Origin: Bacillota bacterium | GTDB lineage: Bacteria > Bacillota > Clostridia > Lachnospirales > Lachnospiraceae | Length of the DNA stretch: 19,709 nucleotides | NCBI GenBank assembly: GCA_023415595.1 | Contig: JAEZJW010000037.1 | Location: 1 to 19,709, forward strand | Direction of reading: 5' to 3' | Part shown: positions 1 to 7,347 of the stretch, piece after piece | Numbering within the stretch: the first letter of the stretch is position 1 | How the letters are laid out: every line of letters begins with the position of its first letter | The notes under the pieces: model-generated | Databases searched by the model: none | Told to the model about the DNA's origin: nothing | What the model saw: the letters and a program-made list of their open reading frames with translations, nothing else | Made by a program: the position numbers and the translations under genes

Positions 1-42
1 TTAGGAGAACGCAAGCGTTCTCCGCAGTATACGACTAAAAAA
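1..42 (+). repeat. 42-base direct repeat, copy 1
   Basis: Positions 1-42 are identical to 144-185. The match continues imperfectly for about 12 more bases, where the second copy has T for C at the end of the loop and one extra C in the 3' arm. Each copy contains one GGAGAACGCAAGCGTTCTCC hairpin followed by one CGACT-type A-loop hairpin, so the pair behaves as one unit at both edges of the visible array. Confidence 0.95.
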
Positions 43-143
43 CAGTCGATACATGAGAATAAGGTAAAAAACAACCTTATTCAATAGTATAGCCCAAAAA
101 ACGGGCTATCCAATAGAATAAACCTAAAAACCAGGTTTATTCA

Positions 144-185
144 TTAGGAGAACGCAAGCGTTCTCCGCAGTATACGACTAAAAAA
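144..185 (+). repeat. 42-base direct repeat, copy 2
   Basis: Second copy of the unit at 1-42, offset by 143 bases. It ends 29 bases before the first usable fliI start codon. The C-to-T change after it (186 versus 43) extends the second hairpin's stem by one pair, so the change keeps or strengthens pairing. Confidence 0.95.
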
Positions 186-214
186 TAGTCGCATACATTA
201 GGTATTCACGATGA

Positions 215-1540
215 TTGTTAGAAAGCGGGCTGGGTGAGTTGGTCGATTTTGATAAGTACAGGCAGTTACTTGATAAAAGCTATGTGAAAGAAATCGGCAG
301 GGTGAGTAAGATGGTCGGACTGACCATTGAGGCGACAGGGCCGGCTTCAAACTTAAATGATGTATGTTATATTACCGGTGAAAACCAGAGGACGAAAAAA
401 ATCGCAGAAGTAGTAGGATTTCGCGAGAACCGGGTATTACTGATGCCCTATGATGATATGACCGGTGTCGGTATCGGCAGTCTGGTGGAAAATTCGGGAG
501 ATTCCTTTAAGGTTCCGGTTGGCGAAGAGCTATTGGGGAAGACACTCGATGGTCTTGGATATCCCATGGACGGAACTTCGTTTCAGAGTAATCGTTATTA
601 TCCATCGGAGGCGGCACCACCGGATCCGATGACAAGAAAAATTATAGATGAAGTATTACCTCTTGGGGTGAAAGCGGTCGCTTCCATGCTGCCCGTAGGC
701 AAGGGCCAGAGAATTGGCATCTTTGCGGGAAGCGGAGTAGGCAAGAGCACCCTTCTTGGCATGTTTGCCCGTAATACCAAGGCAGATATCAATGTCATAG
801 CTCTGATCGGAGAGCGCGGCAGGGAGGTTAGGGAATTTATTGAACGGGATTTAGGGGAAGAAGGTATGAAGCGGTCAGTTGTTGTGATTGCGACCTCCGA
901 TAAACCCGCTCTGATCCGTAAAAAGGCAGCAAAGACGGCTACCGCCATTGCGGAGTACTTCAGGGATCAGGGAAAGGATGTTCTTCTGATGATGGACTCC
1001 CTGACCCGTTTCTCCATGGCGCAAAGAGAAATCGGATTGGCTTCCGGAGAGCCTCCGGTATCCAGAGGATATCCGCCGAGCGTATATTCCGAGATGCCTA
1101 AGCTGCTAGAGCGTGCCGGAAGATCAGATAAGGGTTCCATAACCGGTTTATACACGGTCCTGGTGGATGGTGACGATTTCAATGAGCCAATCACTGATAC
1201 GGCAAGAAGTATTCTGGACGGACATATTATGCTCTCCAGAAAACTGGGACACAAAAACCACTATCCCGCCATTGATATCCTTCAAAGTATTTCCCGTGTC
1301 ATGAGTTCTATTGTGACTAAGGAACATAAGGTAGCTGCCGGTAAGTTAAAGAATGTTCTCGCGACCTATCAGGATGCAGAGGACCTGATCAATATCGGAG
1401 CCTATAAGAACGGCTCCAACCCCGATATAGATTATGCAATCTCAAAAATCAAGCAGGTGAATTCCTTCCTTCAACAGGAGGTATACGAGAAAAATAGCTT
1501 TGATCAGGAGATACAGATGTTAAAGGAGATCTTTAACTAA
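215..1540 (+). CDS. fliI: Flagellar protein export ATPase FliI
   Basis: Cytoplasmic ATPase of the flagellar type III export apparatus; it works with FliH and FliJ to deliver export substrates to the FlhA/FlhB gate. The 441-residue product has the expected length. A Walker A loop GSGVGKST is at about 172-179, GERGREV at 199-205, and a Walker B strand (DVLLMMDSLTRFS) ends at D261. The segment YPPSVYSEMPKLLERAG is typical of FliI/F1-type ATPases. No ATG is available: TTG at 215 directly follows an in-frame TGA (212-214) and has only a weak AGG upstream. TTG at 239 (protein beginning MVDFDKY) has a GAAAGCGG-like site about 10 bases upstream and is a real alternative. fliJ begins two bases after the stop. 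Function is certain; the exact start is not. Confidence 0.97.
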   Translation: MLESGLGELVDFDKYRQLLDKSYVKEIGRVSKMVGLTIEATGPASNLNDVCYITGENQRTKKIAEVVGFRENRVLLMPYDDMTGVGIGSLVENSGDSFKVPVGEELLGKTLDGLGYPMDGTSFQSNRYYPSEAAPPDPMTRKIIDEVLPLGVKAVASMLPVGKGQRIGIFAGSGVGKSTLLGMFARNTKADINVIALIGERGREVREFIERDLGEEGMKRSVVVIATSDKPALIRKKAAKTATAIAEYFRDQGKDVLLMMDSLTRFSMAQREIGLASGEPPVSRGYPPSVYSEMPKLLERAGRSDKGSITGLYTVLVDGDDFNEPITDTARSILDGHIMLSRKLGHKNHYPAIDILQSISRVMSSIVTKEHKVAAGKLKNVLATYQDAEDLINIGAYKNGSNPDIDYAISKIKQVNSFLQQEVYEKNSFDQEIQMLKEIFN

Positions 1541-1542
1541 GC

Positions 1543-2004
1543 ATGAAAAAATTTCGCTATCAGATGGAAAACCTGCTTCAGGTGAAGCTTAAGCTCGAGG
1601 ATCAGGCGAAGATTGCCTACGGCAGTGCGAGGCTCCGACTTACGAAAGAGGAAGAAAAGCTACAGGAGCTTAAACATAAGAAGTCCTCCTATGAACAGGA
1701 GGAACGGTCGCTCAGAATGGCAAAGCTGGATCTGGTAAGAATCCGCCATACCGCAGAAGCAGTCAAGGTCATGGAGCAGAAAATCAAGCAGCAGATGACC
1801 GTAGTAAAGAATGCTGAGCAGAGACTTGAGGTAGCCAGAATAAGGCTGAACAATGCCATGGTCGAGCGCAAGACTCAGGAGAAACTTAAGGAGAAGGCCT
1901 GGGAGAATTATCTGCTTGAATTTGATGCAGAAGAAAGAAAAGAAGTAGATGAGCTGAATAGCTTTCAATACAGTAATCCTGAGCAGAGCGAGGAGGACAG
2001 ATAA
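1543..2004 (+). CDS. fliJ: Flagellar export chaperone/stalk protein FliJ
   Basis: Small coiled-coil protein of the export ATPase complex; in the family it sits in the centre of the FliI hexamer and contacts FlhA. The 153-residue product begins MKKFRYQMENLLQVKLKLEDQAKI, the usual FliJ N-terminus, and is almost entirely charged heptad-like helix (many K, E, Q, R) with no membrane segment. An AAAGGAG site at 1522-1528, inside fliI, precedes the ATG; the spacing is slightly long. Its stop overlaps the next start by one base (TAATG), indicating translational coupling. Sequence conservation in FliJ is low, so the call rests on the N-terminal pattern, length and position between fliI and a YlxF-like gene. 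Confidence 0.93.
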   Translation: MKKFRYQMENLLQVKLKLEDQAKIAYGSARLRLTKEEEKLQELKHKKSSYEQEERSLRMAKLDLVRIRHTAEAVKVMEQKIKQQMTVVKNAEQRLEVARIRLNNAMVERKTQEKLKEKAWENYLLEFDAEERKEVDELNSFQYSNPEQSEEDR

Positions 2005-2768
2005 TGGCAAAGGAAAAGGCTGGGGTAAAAGAGAAAAAAGAAGGAAATAAGGTGCTGACCATCCTCATAGCCCTGCTGATCGCCGTCATATGGTTTGCCG
2101 TATTCGGAATACTGATTAAACTGGATGTCGGCGGTTTTGGCTCCGGCGTCTTACGTCCGATTCTGAAGGATGTGCCCTTGATTAATATGATATTACCGGA
2201 TGTGTCGGATGAACAACTGGCAGAGGAGAATGATTTTGCGTATAACTCCTTACCGGAGGCAGTGGCTAAGATAAAGGAACTGGAGCTTCAAATTGCCGAC
2301 ATGAATCAGGGAAATGCCGAGGAAGGACAATCAATAGAGGAGCTTCAGGCAGAAATTGACCGTCTGAAGGTGTTTGAAGAAAACCAGAAGGCATTTGAGG
2401 AAAGACAGAAAGAATTTGATAAGAACGTAGTTTTTGCGGAAGCAGCACCCGGTATCGAAGAGTATAAGAAGTATTATGAAGAGATCAATCCTGCCAATGC
2501 CGAACTGATTTATCGGCAGGTGGTGGAACAGCTGCAATATTCGGATGCGATACTGGAGAAAGCCAATATCTATAAGAATATGGATCCGGAGGCAGCAGCC
2601 CAGATCATGGAGACCATGACGGCGGATGTGGAATCGGTAGCACAGATGCTCCTGGCGATGAAGCCGAAGGAAAGTGCTGCGATCCTGGCAGAGATGGACA
2701 ACGTCGTAGCAGCCAAGATTACAAAGAAAATGCTCGACATGGATGCCGAGAAGCTGGCAGAAGAATAA
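2004..2768 (+). CDS. ylxF: MotE/YlxF-like flagellar membrane protein
   Basis: Position between fliJ and fliK and overall design match Bacillus YlxF and the MotE group. The 254-residue product has a lysine-rich N-terminus, one strong membrane segment at about 17-38, a long coiled coil at about 82-145, and a C-terminal helical region at about 170-250 resembling the MgtE N-terminal domain (NMDPEAAAQIMETM and MKPKESAAILAEM, two related helical repeats). MotE in other bacteria is a periplasmic chaperone of the stator protein MotC; a comparable role here is inference. The gene overlaps fliJ by one base, with a GAGGAGGAC ribosome site in the fliJ end. The family assignment is good; the molecular function is uncertain. 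Confidence 0.85.
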   Translation: MAKEKAGVKEKKEGNKVLTILIALLIAVIWFAVFGILIKLDVGGFGSGVLRPILKDVPLINMILPDVSDEQLAEENDFAYNSLPEAVAKIKELELQIADMNQGNAEEGQSIEELQAEIDRLKVFEENQKAFEERQKEFDKNVVFAEAAPGIEEYKKYYEEINPANAELIYRQVVEQLQYSDAILEKANIYKNMDPEAAAQIMETMTADVESVAQMLLAMKPKESAAILAEMDNVVAAKITKKMLDMDAEKLAEE

Positions 2769-2774
2769 CACCGG

Positions 2775-2801
2775 TTACTTCGGGGATATTCCCCGCTGTA
2801 A
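2775..2801 (+). other. Intercistronic hairpin between ylxF and fliK
   Basis: Arms CGGGGA (2781-2786) and TCCCCG (2790-2795) with a three-base TAT loop, extended after a 2x2 mismatch by TTAC (2775-2778) with GTAA (2798-2801). There is no following T-run. It lies in the 67-base spacer 16 bases before the fliK Shine-Dalgarno. A role in mRNA processing or stability is possible but unproven. Confidence 0.55.
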
Positions 2802-2816
2802 TAGATATTTCATTAG

Positions 2817-2824
2817 AAAGGAGG
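2817..2824 (+). promoter_or_regulatory. Ribosome binding site deciding the fliK start
   Basis: AAAGGAGG lies 11 bases before ATG 2836. The open frame itself begins inside ylxF at 2743, but that upstream part has no ribosome site and does not resemble FliK, so 2836 is chosen. Confidence 0.85.
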
Positions 2825-2835
2825 AAGGCAAATCG

Positions 2836-4347
2836 ATGATGACGCAGAGCGTTATGACGCAGACTGCGAACTTGTCCCGGACCACGGCTGGTATATCAAC
2901 CTCTAAGGCGAAACAAAACAACAGCGGCTTTGAGATGTTCATGGACAGAAATATCAAAAAATCGGACAGCACAGACAAACAGACCAAGGCAAAGGCTGTT
3001 CAGACCAGGGATAATCTGAAGGATACCGGAGCAACGAAAAGTAATAAGGCTTACGAGGAAGACGGACGAAGCAAGATCGACCAAGAATCAGCTGGTTCGG
3101 ATAAGGACAAAGCAGTCAAGATGGAAGAAACGTCTCAGAAAGGTCCCACAGAAACAGAAAAGTTGAATGCAGCATCACAGAAAGAAATGGTCTCACAGGC
3201 AAGCGAGGAAATGCAGGAAAAATCGTCAGAAGACGGTCCTCTGAACTCCGGTAATGATGAACTGAAAGAGCAGTTGTTGAGCCTGCTGCAATCCATTCAG
3301 CAAGCAGTGGCTGAACTGCTTCAGTTGAAACCGGAGGAACTTACAGCGATGCTAAAGGATCAAGGACTAGGCTTATCTGACCTGACAGATCCGAACTGCT
3401 TACAAAAGCTGGTAATGACTAACAACGGCAGTAAAGATGTTATGGATTTCCTGACAGATGGCAATCTGAAAGCTGAATTCGATCAGCTGCTAAAACAGGT
3501 GGAGTCAATTCTTAAGGATGCAGGTCCTGATCTGACAGCTGATCAGCTGAAGGCAGCGCTGAAGGAACTGGAGGCAAGAGCAGGGCAGGAGGCATTTCTG
3601 CAGACAGACAATGAAGTGAAGAAGCCGGAGGTACTGGAAGAACTGCACAACACAGTCAGGGAGGAGCTTCCGACGGAGAAGGAAGGGAAAGAAGCCAGAG
3701 CATATTCCGGCAACGGACCTGAAGCAGAGATCCTGAAGGAGACCGGAAATGAAACCGGGAGTAAGCAGACAGCATCGGAGCAAGGTAGAAGCGAGACCTT
3801 TGACCGGGAAGCAGCAAGCAGGTACGAGACATTCGTTGATAACCTGATTAAGACTGTACAGGAAGTGGATGCTGAACCAATGATTGACACAAGGGTTGCG
3901 GAACTGAAGGAGATTGCAGGTCAAATTCTGGAACGGGTAAGAGTAGTGATGAAACCGGAACAGACCTCAATGGAGATGGTTCTAAATCCGGAGCATTTGG
4001 GAAAGGTTAATCTGACTGTAGTTTCCAAGGATGGTACAATGACAGCCCAGTTCAAGGTACAGAACGAGCTTGCCAGAGAAGCAATTGAAAGCCAGCTTCA
4101 AACCTTAAAAGACACTCTGAATTCCCAGGGCATCAAGGTCGAAGCAATTGAGGTTACGGTTACCGGTTATTCCTTTGGACAAAGTAAGAGCTCAGGTGAG
4201 GAAGGGCAGGACGCAGGACAGAACAAGAGTCAGGGACACAAAATCACTCTGGAGGAAGCGCTTCAATTAGGCGAGCAACCGAAGGAAGAAGGAAATACCA
4301 CTGACATTACAGGGTTAAGAGGCACGAATATTGACATGACAGCATAA
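2836..4347 (+). CDS. fliK: Flagellar hook-length control protein FliK
   Basis: Exported ruler that measures the hook and triggers the FlhB specificity switch. The 503-residue product has a long low-complexity N-terminal and central part rich in K, E, Q, S and T, typical of the ruler. A conserved C-terminal hook-control domain spans about 365-445 (METVLNPEHLGKV-like segment, here SMEMVLNPEHLGKVNLTVV, followed by AREAIESQLQTLKDTL and the strand IKVEAIEVTVT). A charged tail rich in G, Q and E follows. The start ATG 2836 (or ATG 2839 directly after) is set by the AAAGGAGG site. flgD follows after 32 bases. The N-terminal part would be hard to align; the C-terminal domain and the position fix the call. 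Confidence 0.93.
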   Translation: MMTQSVMTQTANLSRTTAGISTSKAKQNNSGFEMFMDRNIKKSDSTDKQTKAKAVQTRDNLKDTGATKSNKAYEEDGRSKIDQESAGSDKDKAVKMEETSQKGPTETEKLNAASQKEMVSQASEEMQEKSSEDGPLNSGNDELKEQLLSLLQSIQQAVAELLQLKPEELTAMLKDQGLGLSDLTDPNCLQKLVMTNNGSKDVMDFLTDGNLKAEFDQLLKQVESILKDAGPDLTADQLKAALKELEARAGQEAFLQTDNEVKKPEVLEELHNTVREELPTEKEGKEARAYSGNGPEAEILKETGNETGSKQTASEQGRSETFDREAASRYETFVDNLIKTVQEVDAEPMIDTRVAELKEIAGQILERVRVVMKPEQTSMEMVLNPEHLGKVNLTVVSKDGTMTAQFKVQNELAREAIESQLQTLKDTLNSQGIKVEAIEVTVTGYSFGQSKSSGEEGQDAGQNKSQGHKITLEEALQLGEQPKEEGNTTDITGLRGTNIDMTA

Positions 4348-4379
4348 AGCATAAGGAATATATGAGAAAGGAGGAAACG

Positions 4380-5186
4380 ATGAGCGATTTGATACAGTCC
4401 GTAAAAGAGGGCGTAATTAATCAATCGAAGAAAAACGCGGCAGAAAAAGGTCCCAATAATGAACTTGGCAAGGATGCTTTCCTGCAGCTTCTGACAACAC
4501 AGATGAAGTACCAGGATCCCTTAAATCCGAATACGGATACGGAATACATAGCACAGCTTGCGACCTTCTCACAGCTGGAACAGATGCAGAATATCAGCAC
4601 CATATCTACGAATTCCCAAGCCTTCGGTTTAGTAGGTAAGGATGTTATTGTTAAGACAGAGACCTCAACCGGAAGTACTAAGTACATCAGCGGCAGGGTA
4701 GACTTCGTAAATATGTCAGGCGGAAAAGCGCAGATGTCGATCAGTGGTCAGCTTTACCCGGTTGATAAACTGGACAGTGTCATCGACGGAACCTACATCC
4801 TGGAACAGGGACTTCCCGGAATTGGGCAGAAAGCAGATCTTACCTTTGACTTTGCAGATGCAAAGGATCAAACCTTTGCTGTCAGAGTCGGAGAAGGAGA
4901 AACCATAGCAGATGATGCAGCAGTAAAGGTAGGCGAAACACTTCTTGATAACACCATGGTCAGTATTAAGGATGGCAAAGTTATCATTAAGAAGGAAGCT
5001 CTGGCAAATCTTAAAAATGGGACTTATAAATTAACGGTAGTCTTCAATGATCCTTTGTACACAACCGTCAAGGATAAGATTACGTTAACTGTGAAAAATT
5101 CCACGGTGACAGATACAACAACCGATACCGGAACAACGACGGGCACAGAAGAAGAGAATAAAGCAGAGGAGGAAAAAGCAGTATGA
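4380..5186 (+). CDS. flgD: Flagellar hook cap / basal-body rod modification protein FlgD
   Basis: Scaffold that caps the growing hook so that FlgE subunits can assemble. The N-terminal FlgD signature is clear: GKDAFLQLLTTQMKYQDPLNP, then TEYIAQLATFSQLEQMQNI. A beta-rich region follows (about 80-145). The C-terminal part is unusual: residues about 191-237 (VSIKDGKVIIKKEALANL, KNGTYKLTVVF, KITLTV) look like an X2/Ig-like module rather than the normal FlgD Ig domain, and the last 30 residues are a T/D/E-rich tail. The start ATG 4380 is chosen because an AAAGGAGG site precedes it; an in-frame ATG at 4362 would place that site inside the gene. The product is 268 residues. The stop overlaps the next gene by four bases (ATGA). 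Confidence 0.94.
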   Translation: MSDLIQSVKEGVINQSKKNAAEKGPNNELGKDAFLQLLTTQMKYQDPLNPNTDTEYIAQLATFSQLEQMQNISTISTNSQAFGLVGKDVIVKTETSTGSTKYISGRVDFVNMSGGKAQMSISGQLYPVDKLDSVIDGTYILEQGLPGIGQKADLTFDFADAKDQTFAVRVGEGETIADDAAVKVGETLLDNTMVSIKDGKVIIKKEALANLKNGTYKLTVVFNDPLYTTVKDKITLTVKNSTVTDTTTDTGTTTGTEEENKAEEEKAV

Positions 5187-5575
5187 GTATTCCCATAAAC
5201 CAATTTCCCTCCATAGAACAGATGACAGAGCGGCTGAATGCCAACAAAGGTACAGCTGCAGCAGTGAAACAGACACCAGGAACCCCATTCAGTGAAATAT
5301 TACGTGAGAAACAGGCTGCCGAGACCGGAGAACTGAAATTCTCCAAGCATGCGAATGAACGTATGGCGAGCAGAAACATCGATCTTACCGACGATCAGTT
5401 CAAACGGCTTGAAAACGGGGCAATGCTGGCGGGTAAAAAAGGAATTCAAGAATCACTGGTTATGGTAGACAATATGGCCTTCATCGTTAACATCAAGAAC
5501 AATACGGTAGTGACAGCAGTGAACGATGGAGAAGAAAAAGTGTTTACCAATATTGATGGTGCAGTAATCGTTTAA
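5183..5575 (+). CDS. Conserved small flagellar operon protein (TIGR02530-type)
   Basis: A 130-residue soluble protein with no signal or membrane segment. It matches what I know of the small family found between flgD and flgE in Firmicutes fla/che operons: a disordered N-terminus, then LKFSKHANERMASRNIDLTDDQFKRL, GAMLAGKKGIQESLVMVDNMAFIVNIKNNTVVTAV and a terminal TNIDGAVIV. The role is not established; because it is always linked to hook genes, a hook-assembly or export-related role is inferred. It overlaps flgD by four bases (ATGA), and a GGAGGAAAA site lies in the flgD end. An 86-base spacer to flgE follows. Confidence 0.88.
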   Translation: MSIPINQFPSIEQMTERLNANKGTAAAVKQTPGTPFSEILREKQAAETGELKFSKHANERMASRNIDLTDDQFKRLENGAMLAGKKGIQESLVMVDNMAFIVNIKNNTVVTAVNDGEEKVFTNIDGAVIV

Positions 5576-5661
5576 CAGCCGGACCTTTTGGAGGCTAAGG
5601 TATCCATGACTGACAGATTGGATACAGGTGATTACGAAGCACAAATAGGAGGTCAATCATT

Positions 5662-7101
5662 ATGATGAGATCATTATTCTCTGGTGTTTCCGGTTTAAAG
5701 GTACATCAGACAAAGATGGACGTAATAGGAAATAATATTTCAAATGTTAATACCGTCGGATTCAAATCGAGTACAGTAACCTTTTCCGATGTATTTTATC
5801 AGACAACCCAGAAAGCATCCGGACCCAATGCGGCAACCGGAACGACCGGACGTAATGCGATGCAGATCGGTCTTGGTTCCAATGTGGCATCTGTTACAGC
5901 TCAGATTACTGCATCGGGAGCATCCCAGAGAACCGATAATCCTTTCGATGTTATGATTGAAGGAGATAGCTTCTTTATCGTAAATAGCGGTGGTACGAAT
6001 TACTTTACTAAGGCTGGTTCTTTTAATGTGGATGCCTACGGTACGTTATGTACGGCTTCCGGAGCCTCCGTCATGGGTTGGCAGGTGGATCCCAACGATC
6101 CGACGAAAACGATAGCTGATGCGGTATCTCCCTTAAATATTATGTCTCCGGACAATCTGTATGCGGAGCCGGAAGCCACTACTGCAGTGTACCTGTCGGG
6201 TAATATCGACAGTAAGGATACCCAGCTGACCAGTCCTACCGGTAAGATGGTAAATATCACCTTCTATGATAATATGGGTCATAGCTACACCGCTGACTTA
6301 AAGATTAAGCAGACCGAAGATGCAACGAATGTATACAGTGTTGTCGTCTCAGACATCAAGGATGAGGACGGCGAATCCATCTTCAGAATCAAGAATGTGG
6401 ACGAGGATGGCAACGTAACCTACGAGCCTTCCTCCATAACCAGGTTTAATTTTGGTGAAGATGAAGCTCAGGTAACTGTGGATCCGGATACCGGTGAAGT
6501 AACCATCACTCCGTCGGAACCAACCTTAATCAACTTCAATGGAGCTACAGGTGCCTTTGTCAGCGTCGGTGACGGCACTACACCTGCAAAAAGCATCAGC
6601 TTTACCATTGATGCAACTCCAAATCCCTTCCAGGCAATTGATGTGGATTTCTCCAGCCTTACCATGTATTCCTCCAGCGGTTCCTCTTCCTTAGAAGCTA
6701 CGAAGGGTAACCTGGCTGGTATCGGTGCCGGTAAACAGGTCGGTAATATGACCGGTGTCAGCATTGATGCTTCCGGTAAGATTTACGGTAAGTATGATAA
6801 CGGCGACAGCAGACTGCTTGGACAGATTGCGGTCGCAAGCTTCTCCAATCCGGCAGGCTTGGAAGCAGTGGGTAACAGCATGTTTGCAGCAACACAGAAC
6901 TCTGGAGACTTTGACGGTATCGGACAAGATCCTACGCAGGGAGGCGGCAGTCTTACTACGGGTGTTTTGGAAATGTCCAATGTAGACCTATCCCAGCAAT
7001 TCACGGATATGATCACGACACAGAGAGGTTTCCAGGCTAACTCCAGAATCATAACAACATCTGACACCCTGTTGGAAGAATTGATCAATTTAAAGAGATA
7101 A
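5662..7101 (+). CDS. flgE: Flagellar hook protein FlgE
   Basis: Subunit of the extracellular hook, exported through the flagellar type III system and polymerised under FlgD. The 479-residue product begins MMRSLFSGVSGLKVHQTKMD followed by the rod/hook signature VIGNNISNVNTVGFKSS. It continues with the D1 segment FDVMIEGDSFFIVNSGG...YFTKAGSFNVDAYGTL. The C-terminus is the conserved D0 helix (QQFTDMITTQRGFQANSRIITTSDTLLEELINLKR). No cleavable signal is present, as expected. It is longer than enterobacterial FlgE (about 400 residues), the extra length lying in the central variable domains. An AGGAGGT site at 5647-5653 sets ATG 5662. A terminator-like hairpin follows downstream, so this may end one transcription unit. 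Confidence 0.97.
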   Translation: MMRSLFSGVSGLKVHQTKMDVIGNNISNVNTVGFKSSTVTFSDVFYQTTQKASGPNAATGTTGRNAMQIGLGSNVASVTAQITASGASQRTDNPFDVMIEGDSFFIVNSGGTNYFTKAGSFNVDAYGTLCTASGASVMGWQVDPNDPTKTIADAVSPLNIMSPDNLYAEPEATTAVYLSGNIDSKDTQLTSPTGKMVNITFYDNMGHSYTADLKIKQTEDATNVYSVVVSDIKDEDGESIFRIKNVDEDGNVTYEPSSITRFNFGEDEAQVTVDPDTGEVTITPSEPTLINFNGATGAFVSVGDGTTPAKSISFTIDATPNPFQAIDVDFSSLTMYSSSGSSSLEATKGNLAGIGAGKQVGNMTGVSIDASGKIYGKYDNGDSRLLGQIAVASFSNPAGLEAVGNSMFAATQNSGDFDGIGQDPTQGGGSLTTGVLEMSNVDLSQQFTDMITTQRGFQANSRIITTSDTLLEELINLKR

Positions 7102-7175
7102 CCAAGGGCTGATGTATGAATAATTAAATATTCAAATCCGTCAGCTGCACAGACGCTTTTGAAACAGGTATATTT

Positions 7176-7212
7176 GATAGGGTGGCAGCATTATACTGCC
7201 ACCCTGTTTTAT
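7176..7212 (+). terminator. Terminator-like hairpin after flgE
   Basis: Perfect 10-bp stem AGGGTGGCAG (7179-7188) with CTGCCACCCT (7196-7205), loop CATTATA, extended by wobble and AT pairs and followed by GTTTTAT. This is intrinsic-terminator shape with a short T-run, about 75 bases after flgE. Because flbD-motAB and the rest follow on the same strand, it may act as a partial terminator or attenuator. The T-run is shared with the next hairpin. Confidence 0.7.
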
Positions 7213-7242
7213 CGTATAGGAAAGTATGACCTATACGATAAA
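7208..7242 (+). other. Second strong hairpin sharing the terminator T-run
   Basis: Perfect 13-bp inverted repeat, TTTATCGTATAGG (7208-7220) with CCTATACGATAAA (7230-7242), and a 9-base loop. Its 5' arm includes the T-run (7207-7210) of the hairpin at 7176-7212. The rest of the spacer, 7243-7347, holds only weak inverted repeats (CATGG/CCATG at 7253-7268; CGCTT/AAGCG at 7284-7299) and the flbD ribosome site. I see no convincing promoter. Confidence 0.7.
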
Positions 7243-7347
7243 GCGCTCCGGCCATGGCAGACTCCATGTTCCGAAAAAGCTTCCGCTTAGGCTGAAGCGA
7301 GTTTCTTATGGAGGATGTATCTTACCCGAATAGAAGGGGGAACGGTT

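Larger units (their letters stand above)
1..196 (+). repeat. Array of seven regularly spaced hairpins upstream of fliI
   Basis: Seven perfect or near-perfect inverted repeats follow one another. Arms: 4-12/15-23; 27-30 plus 32-36 / 44-52 (A31 bulged); 57-65/74-82; 89-95/103-109; 116-125/133-142; 147-155/158-166; 170-173 plus 175-180 / 186-191 plus 193-196. Centres are 27-30 bases apart. Hairpins 1 and 6 are identical, with a 9-bp stem and a two-base AA turn. The other five have different stems but nearly the same loop, AAAAAAC or a close variant. Linkers are short and AT-rich (AATAG, ATTAG, ACAT). All three forward frames contain stops, so it is not coding. No hairpin is followed by a T-run, so these are not ordinary terminators. 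The array may extend upstream of the window. Function is unknown; RNA processing or stability, protein binding, or a dispersed genomic repeat are all possible. The structure is directly visible; its role is not. Confidence 0.9.

Noticed and set aside
1..84. 3' end of fliH in the open first frame
   Set aside because: The frame is open to TAG at 85-87 but is made wholly of the hairpin repeats; the translation is not FliH-like and the same repeat recurs in a stop-rich context.
1..196. CRISPR array
   Set aside because: Spacing is regular, but there is no constant repeat alternating with unique spacers of 30 or more bases; it is the stems that vary and each is self-complementary. No cas genes are in view.
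598..1254. Reverse-strand ORFs opposite fliI
   Set aside because: Shadows of a strongly conserved forward gene; no ribosome sites and no family resemblance.
3505..3924. 139-codon reverse-strand ORF opposite fliK
   Set aside because: Cys/Leu-rich composition typical of antisense reading of a K/E/Q-rich gene; no start signals.
6049..6051. Cysteine in FlgE as a site for lysinoalanine cross-linking
   Set aside because: The cross-link is known from spirochaete hooks at a different position; the single Cys at about residue 130 does not match.
6755..6985. Forward ORF inside flgE in another frame
   Set aside because: Fully inside a conserved hook-protein C-terminus; no ribosome site and no recognisable domain.
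7315..7347. Upstream flbD start at ATG 7315
   Set aside because: GGAGG directly abuts this ATG without spacing, while AAGGGGG is correctly placed for ATG 7348, the family's normal start.
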